A stretch of 10,746 nt of DNA, taken from contig CAMJLI010000059.1 in NCBI GenBank assembly GCA_946406585.1, positions 1-10,746 on the forward strand. Reading direction: 5' to 3'. The notes beneath the pieces are model-generated. The model was not told the DNA's origin, made no database searches, and saw only the letters and a program-made list of their open reading frames with translations. A program made the translations under genes and the position numbers. Positions 6,594 through 10,746 of the stretch are shown here, piece by piece. The stretch comes from an uncultured Prevotellaceae bacterium (lineage in GTDB: Bacteria > Bacteroidota > Bacteroidia > Bacteroidales > Bacteroidaceae). Every line of letters begins with the position of its first letter. Within the stretch, counting starts at the first letter, position 1.

Positions 6594-8182
6594 GAAAACT
6601 TGGAATACGCCCTTTTGAATTGTTGGCAATTCTCGCTTGGGGAATTGCCTGCTGGGGATTCTTCCAGTTTTTCTACCCTTACCATTTCTTCTACCAAGAG
6701 CAGAACCAGCTGTTCCTGCTCACAAGTGAATACTTGCTCTCTTACCGTGAAAAGCCGGCATGGCTGGCTTGCATGGCAGGCGACTTCCTCACACAATTCT
6801 ACTACTACCTGTATGCCGGTGCCGCCATCCTCACCCTGGCGCTGCTCACAATAGGCGACTTGGCACGACGGGCGTTGCAGCATGCCGGCATCAAAAGGGG
6901 GTGGGCATTTGCTTGCGCCATCATCATCATGACCATGGAAGCCATCTTCTGCCTGAAAACGGAATATAGGCTGTCATCACTCATGGCTCTTGGGGGCGGC
7001 CTGTTTTCCTACCTGTTGCTGAGCCCGCTGTTCAAGCACGGACGGTGGACGGCAGCAGTCGTCATGGCGGCAGCATCCATACCAGTTTACTGCATGTTCG
7101 GCTATGGGCTATGGGCGTTTCAGGCTCTCGTCATCATCTATACGTGCTTGCACCACAGTGGCAAGCCTCTCACAATGAACATCACAATCCTGGGATTGAC
7201 AGTGGCCCTGACAATAGCATTGCTGGCCTCAGGACTACACGGCTACAACCTGAATGCAAGCAGCGCGATGACTTATCCGGGAATCGGCAAGCCTGCCATG
7301 CCAGATTTCATCCTTGAAAAAGACCTCGCGGCAGACAACGAATACCATTTCGGCAATTACAAGAAAGTGGAGCAAATGGTGGAAGGCGATGACAGCCCCA
7401 CCGACGAAATGCTGTATTTCTACAACCTCGTGAAAGCACAAAAAGGGGAATTGCCCGACCATCTCCTGCGTTTCACCCCCAACCAACTGGGTACGTTTTA
7501 TCAGATAGGCCCCAAGAGCAACAAACTAACCATCATCAACATGAACGAGCTCTACTGGGCTCTTGGCGACATGACACTCACCGAACGCGCCGCAATGATG
7601 ACCAACGTGTTCTCTCCACAAAACCGCAACGTGCGCATGATAAAGCGACTGGCGGAATGCAACCTCGTCAGCGGAGACTCCCTGGCGGAACAGAAATACC
7701 TACGTCTCCTGCAAAAGACATGGGCATATGCCGATTGGGCAAAGCTCATGGCACAAAAGGAACCAAAAGCCTTCAGATACATACTCGAAAAGAAGCAGTT
7801 CGCCAACCAAGCTGACACAATCAGACTGTCGGACAACCTGCACAGGGTGATGATGGAACTGCTCGACTCCAACCCCGACAACATCGTGGCGCTCGACTAC
7901 ATCCTCTGCAGCACTTTGCTGCTGAAGGACATAGAGAACTTCAAGCGCGACTACGACAGATATTGCCACAACCTGGGGCGCGACCGCATCAAGCCCATCT
8001 ATCAACAGGCTCTCATAATCTATCTCGTAGGTACCAACGCCCCAAAAGAGAAATGGCAGGAGTACATTTTCGACACCGCCCAAATGTCGCTATTCATGGA
8101 ATACAACAACAAGCGCAAGGACCCGAAATACAAAGACACCTACTGGTATTATTTCGACACTGCAAAAACTCCCAAGCCATGA
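6587..8182 (+). CDS. Polytopic inner-membrane protein with C-terminal soluble domain (DUF6057-like)
   Basis: Function unknown. The start at 6587 (MLRKLGIRPFELL) gives 531 residues and overlaps the previous stop in ATGCTGA, suggesting translational coupling. The in-frame ATG at 6542 would add 15 polar residues inside the upstream gene and is less likely. Hydrophobic segments lie at about 11-30, 70-90, 106-123, 129-149, 155-172, 174-189 and 199-217, so about seven membrane spans. The loop between the first two (QEQNQLFLLTSEYLLSY) is aromatic-rich. From about residue 220 on the protein is soluble and mostly helical in character (about 310 residues, with possible TPR-like helices such as the stretch around AECNLVSGDSLAEQKYLRLL). 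I recall similar proteins labelled DUF6057 in Bacteroidetes, but could not search. The layout of many spans plus a large helical tail recalls GT-C or polymerase/ligase membrane proteins; no catalytic motif supports that. Its stop overlaps the next start by 4 nt (ATGA). Confidence 0.8.
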   Translation: MLRKLGIRPFELLAILAWGIACWGFFQFFYPYHFFYQEQNQLFLLTSEYLLSYREKPAWLACMAGDFLTQFYYYLYAGAAILTLALLTIGDLARRALQHAGIKRGWAFACAIIIMTMEAIFCLKTEYRLSSLMALGGGLFSYLLLSPLFKHGRWTAAVVMAAASIPVYCMFGYGLWAFQALVIIYTCLHHSGKPLTMNITILGLTVALTIALLASGLHGYNLNASSAMTYPGIGKPAMPDFILEKDLAADNEYHFGNYKKVEQMVEGDDSPTDEMLYFYNLVKAQKGELPDHLLRFTPNQLGTFYQIGPKSNKLTIINMNELYWALGDMTLTERAAMMTNVFSPQNRNVRMIKRLAECNLVSGDSLAEQKYLRLLQKTWAYADWAKLMAQKEPKAFRYILEKKQFANQADTIRLSDNLHRVMMELLDSNPDNIVALDYILCSTLLLKDIENFKRDYDRYCHNLGRDRIKPIYQQALIIYLVGTNAPKEKWQEYIFDTAQMSLFMEYNNKRKDPKYKDTYWYYFDTAKTPKP

Positions 8183-9657
8183 CCTTCCAAAAGATAGCAA
8201 GAATTGCTGCCGCAATAGCTCTGACACTGCTTGTGATGGCATGCACACCATCACCCGACAACGTGATGAAGGTTGACAGGCTGCCCAACATCTATCCCGA
8301 CTATGCCAATATAACCATACCAAGCAACATGGCACCTCTCAACATGCTGCTGCGAGACGAGGTGGAGGCAGTGGAACTGAAAGCTCTCTGCGGAAACACC
8401 GAACTGGTGGTGAGAGAGAGGGGCAATGCAATTCGTTTCGACATCGACGAGTGGAAATCGTTCATCACCGAATGTACCGGCAAACAGGCCACCGTCACCA
8501 TCACTTCGCTCAAGGATGGACAATGGACCCAATACGCTCCTTTCCACTGGAATGTGTCTGCCGACACCATAGACCCATACCTCACCTACAGGCTCATAGA
8601 GCCTGACTACGAAATCTATCAAAACCTTTCCTTGCGAGAGCGATGCCTCGAGAACTTTGAAGAACGTGCAATAGCCGACTATGGCCTGGTGGGAAACAGA
8701 TGCATGAACTGCCATACTTACGGACAACAAGACCCGTCCCTATCCATGTTGTACATCAGGGGGGAGGGCGGCGGTGCCATTCTCAACCGCAACGGCAAAC
8801 TCACAAAACTCAACATCAAGACTGACGACATGGTGTCGGGAAGCGTATACTTCTGCTTCAGTCCCAACGGACGATACATCACCTTCTCCACCAATGTCAT
8901 CATACCAGCTTTCCATGCAGCCCCAAGAAAAAGGCTCGAAGTGTTTGACAACGCTTCCGACGTGTATGTGGCAGACCTGGACTCTCATGCCATCATCAAG
9001 AACAAACTGCTCAGCGACAGTTCCTCGTTTGAGACATTCCCCACTTTCTCTCCCGACGGGAAATACATCTATTACTGCGTGTCTCCCAAGGTGAAACTGC
9101 CAATGCAACTGAAGGAAATGCGCTACAGCCTGTGCCGCATTGCCTTCGACGAACAAACTGGCTCCTTCGGCGAAACAGTGGACACAGTCTTTTCCGGACC
9201 TCTGCACAACTTGTCTGTGTGCCATCCTCGCATCAGTCCCGACGGCAGACTTATCGTGTTCTCAGTGGCTGAATACGGCACGTTCCCCATCTGGCACCAG
9301 GAGGCAGACTTGCAAATGATGAACCTGCAAACTGGCGAGATGTGCGACATGAGCATTGCCAACAGCGACAAGAGCGACACCTACCACAGTTGGGCGTCAA
9401 ACAGCAGATGGCTCGTCTTTGCATCAAAGCGCGACGACGGACTCTTCGGCAAACCATATTTCTGCCATATCGACAAAAATGGAAAAGTGGACAAGCCTTT
9501 CGTGCTGCCACAACAAGACCCTGAATTCTACGACAACACTCTCAAATCATTCAACGCCCCAGAACTGGGCAGCGGAAAGTTACCTTTCGATGCTTGGGAC
9601 GTGAAAAAAGCCACAGAAGGTGCAACAATCGACTTCAAATCTGTCATTTTAAAATAA
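8179..9657 (+). CDS. Lipoprotein with CXXCH haem c motif and PD40/TolB-type beta-propeller
   Basis: The start at 8179 gives a 492-residue protein with a lipoprotein signal: short basic N-terminus, hydrophobic core and lipobox LVMAC (Cys22). Upstream in-frame sequence reaching back to 7963 overlaps the previous gene and lacks such a signal. After an N-terminal domain (about 23-170, not recognised) comes CMNCH (175-179), the classical covalent haem c attachment motif. Then four propeller-type repeats follow with the signature SP(N/D)G(R/K)xIxF: S228-G231, S291-G294, S353-G356, and a degenerate one at 402-414 (HSWASNSRWLVF). These match the PD40/TolB repeat, usually a ligand- or protein-binding propeller. 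The position just after a distinct N-domain and the preserved CXXCH make haem attachment plausible, but axial ligand and cytochrome c maturation genes cannot be judged here. It is last in the operon and overlaps the membrane-protein gene by 4 nt. Expected location is the periplasmic face, membrane-anchored. No terminator hairpin is seen after it. Confidence 0.82.
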   Translation: MTFQKIARIAAAIALTLLVMACTPSPDNVMKVDRLPNIYPDYANITIPSNMAPLNMLLRDEVEAVELKALCGNTELVVRERGNAIRFDIDEWKSFITECTGKQATVTITSLKDGQWTQYAPFHWNVSADTIDPYLTYRLIEPDYEIYQNLSLRERCLENFEERAIADYGLVGNRCMNCHTYGQQDPSLSMLYIRGEGGGAILNRNGKLTKLNIKTDDMVSGSVYFCFSPNGRYITFSTNVIIPAFHAAPRKRLEVFDNASDVYVADLDSHAIIKNKLLSDSSSFETFPTFSPDGKYIYYCVSPKVKLPMQLKEMRYSLCRIAFDEQTGSFGETVDTVFSGPLHNLSVCHPRISPDGRLIVFSVAEYGTFPIWHQEADLQMMNLQTGEMCDMSIANSDKSDTYHSWASNSRWLVFASKRDDGLFGKPYFCHIDKNGKVDKPFVLPQQDPEFYDNTLKSFNAPELGSGKLPFDAWDVKKATEGATIDFKSVILK

Positions 9658-9671
9658 AAATTCTCATATAT

Positions 9672-9702
9672 TTTGCATTCTGCTTGTCTTGCACTAACTT
9701 TG
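9672..9702 (+). promoter_or_regulatory. Consensus Bacteroidetes promoter of glnN
   Basis: TTTG (9672-9675), a 19-nt spacer and TAACTTTG (9695-9702) give an exact fit to the Bacteroidetes -33/-7 consensus. Transcription should start near 9709, giving a leader of about 32 nt before the ATG at 9741. A strong housekeeping promoter fits glutamine synthetase. Its position directly after the lipoprotein gene, without a terminator between, means read-through from the upstream operon could also contribute. Confidence 0.75.
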
Positions 9703-9740
9703 CTCGCTCAAAAGGAGAATGTCAAACCATCATCAAGCCC

Positions 9741-10746
9741 ATGGCAAATCTAAGATTTCAAGTAGTAGAAGAAGCTTTCAAGAAAAAGCCCCTGGAAATT
9801 GAATCACCAACAGAACGTCCTTCCGTATTCTTCGGGAAATATGTGTTTTCACGCGACAAGATGTTCAAGTATCTTCCCCGCGACGTATACATGAAGATGG
9901 TTGACGTCATCGACAATGGCGCACGCCTCGACCGCTCCATCGCCGACGCCGTGGCGAAAGGCATCAAACAATGGGCTGATGAAAATGGGGTGACACACTA
10001 TACCCACTGGTTCCAACCTCTCACCGAGGGAACAGCAGAGAAACACGATGCATTCATAGAACACGACGGCAAAGGCGGACTTCTTGAGGAATTCAGCGGC
10101 AAATTGCTCGTGCAACAAGAACCTGACGCGTCATCGTTCCCAAACGGCGGCATACGCAACACCTTCGAGGCTCGCGGATACTCTGCATGGGACCCCACCT
10201 CGCCAGTGTTCATCATCGACGACACCCTCTGCATACCCACCATCTTCATATCTTACACTGGTGAGGCTCTCGACTACAAGGCACCACTGCTAAGGGCCTT
10301 GAGAGCAGTCAACAATGCAGCCACCGAGGTGTGCCACTACTTCTACCCCGACGTGAAGAAAGTGACATGCAACCTGGGATGGGAACAAGAATACTTCCTC
10401 GTGGACGAAGGGCTTTACAGCGCACGACCCGACCTCATGCTTACAGGACGCACCCTCATGGGACACGACTCGGCAAAGAACCAGCAGATGGACGACCACT
10501 ACTTCGGAACCATCCCCGACAGGGTGCAGGCTTTCATGAAGGACTTGGAGGTGCAAGCCCTTGAATTGTCAATTCCCGTCAAGACACGGCACAACGAGGT
10601 GGCACCAAACCAGTTTGAGCTGGCTCCCATCTATGAGGAAACCAACCTCGCCATAGACCACAACATGCTCCTCATGTCGCTCATGAAGAGGGTGGCACGC
10701 AAACATGGATTCAGGGTGTTGCTGCACGAGAAACCTTTCGCCGGCA
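9741..10746 (+). CDS. glnN: Type III glutamine synthetase, N-terminal part (cut by window end)
   Basis: Glutamine synthetase of the large GSIII class makes glutamine from glutamate, ammonia and ATP in the cytoplasm and is the main ammonia-assimilating enzyme in many Bacteroidetes. The frame stays open from the ATG at 9741 to the last base, 335 codons of an expected 730 or so. The GSIII-specific N-terminal domain covers roughly residues 60-210 (FGKYVFS, GGLLEEFSGK, FPNGGIRNTFEARGY). The catalytic part begins with WEQEYFLVD (metal-binding E215 and E217) and KTRHNEVAPNQFELAP (281-296), and the sequence is cut just after HEKPFAG (329-335), where the ATP/glutamate-binding loop would continue. No frameshift is seen. 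The start follows a clear promoter at 9672-9702. MANLRFQVVEEAF is the usual beginning for this enzyme in Bacteroides and Prevotella. GSIII is not adenylylated like GSI, so control is probably transcriptional. Confidence 0.96.
   Translation, partial: MANLRFQVVEEAFKKKPLEIESPTERPSVFFGKYVFSRDKMFKYLPRDVYMKMVDVIDNGARLDRSIADAVAKGIKQWADENGVTHYTHWFQPLTEGTAEKHDAFIEHDGKGGLLEEFSGKLLVQQEPDASSFPNGGIRNTFEARGYSAWDPTSPVFIIDDTLCIPTIFISYTGEALDYKAPLLRALRAVNNAATEVCHYFYPDVKKVTCNLGWEQEYFLVDEGLYSARPDLMLTGRTLMGHDSAKNQQMDDHYFGTIPDRVQAFMKDLEVQALELSIPVKTRHNEVAPNQFELAPIYEETNLAIDHNMLLMSLMKRVARKHGFRVLLHEKPFAG

Noticed and set aside
9719..9802. Small 27-codon open frame starting just upstream of glnN and overlapping its start, preceded by AAGGAG
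   Set aside because: The AAGGAG is only 1 nt from that ATG, too close for ribosome binding, and Bacteroidetes rarely rely on such sites. The peptide looks random, and the glnN frame is certain.

Overview
The window looks like a Bacteroidales chromosome, most likely Prevotellaceae or Bacteroidaceae. Genus-level assignment is inference. The signs are a Bacteroidetes-type N-acylornithine carbamoyltransferase, a type III glutamine synthetase, a secreted protein with a C-terminal domain like the type IX secretion sorting domain, AT-rich leaders with little Shine-Dalgarno, and several promoters of the Bacteroidetes form (TTTG, about 19-20 nt, TAnnTTTG). No tRNA, rRNA, insertion sequence, CRISPR array or integrase was seen.

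Layout. (1) 87-1670, minus strand: a secreted protein of unknown function with acidic patches and a sorting-like C-terminus. Its promoter (1793-1824) is divergent from the next gene's. (2) 1960-4383, plus: an exported GH31 alpha-glycosidase (alpha-xylosidase/alpha-glucosidase type) with both catalytic aspartates. (3) 4420-5385, plus: argF', the carbamoyltransferase of the acylated arginine pathway. It starts 36 nt after the GH31 gene with no visible promoter of its own, and a strong intrinsic terminator (5454-5495) follows it. (4) 5562-9657, plus: three genes with overlapping stop/start codons. They encode a two-domain Rid/chorismatase-like protein, a polytopic membrane protein with a large soluble tail (DUF6057-like), and a lipoprotein with a CXXCH haem c motif and a PD40/TolB-type propeller. 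(5) 9741 to the window end, plus: the first 335 codons of type III glutamine synthetase (glnN), behind a textbook Bacteroidetes promoter.

The least explained part is the overlapping trio at 5562-9657. It joins a chorismatase-like enzyme, an inner-membrane protein and a periplasm-facing lipoprotein with a possible covalent haem. The gene arrangement points to one joint envelope function, but the sequence does not say what it is. argF' and glnN are ordinary nitrogen-metabolism genes. The GH31 gene has no SusC/SusD-type neighbours in view.
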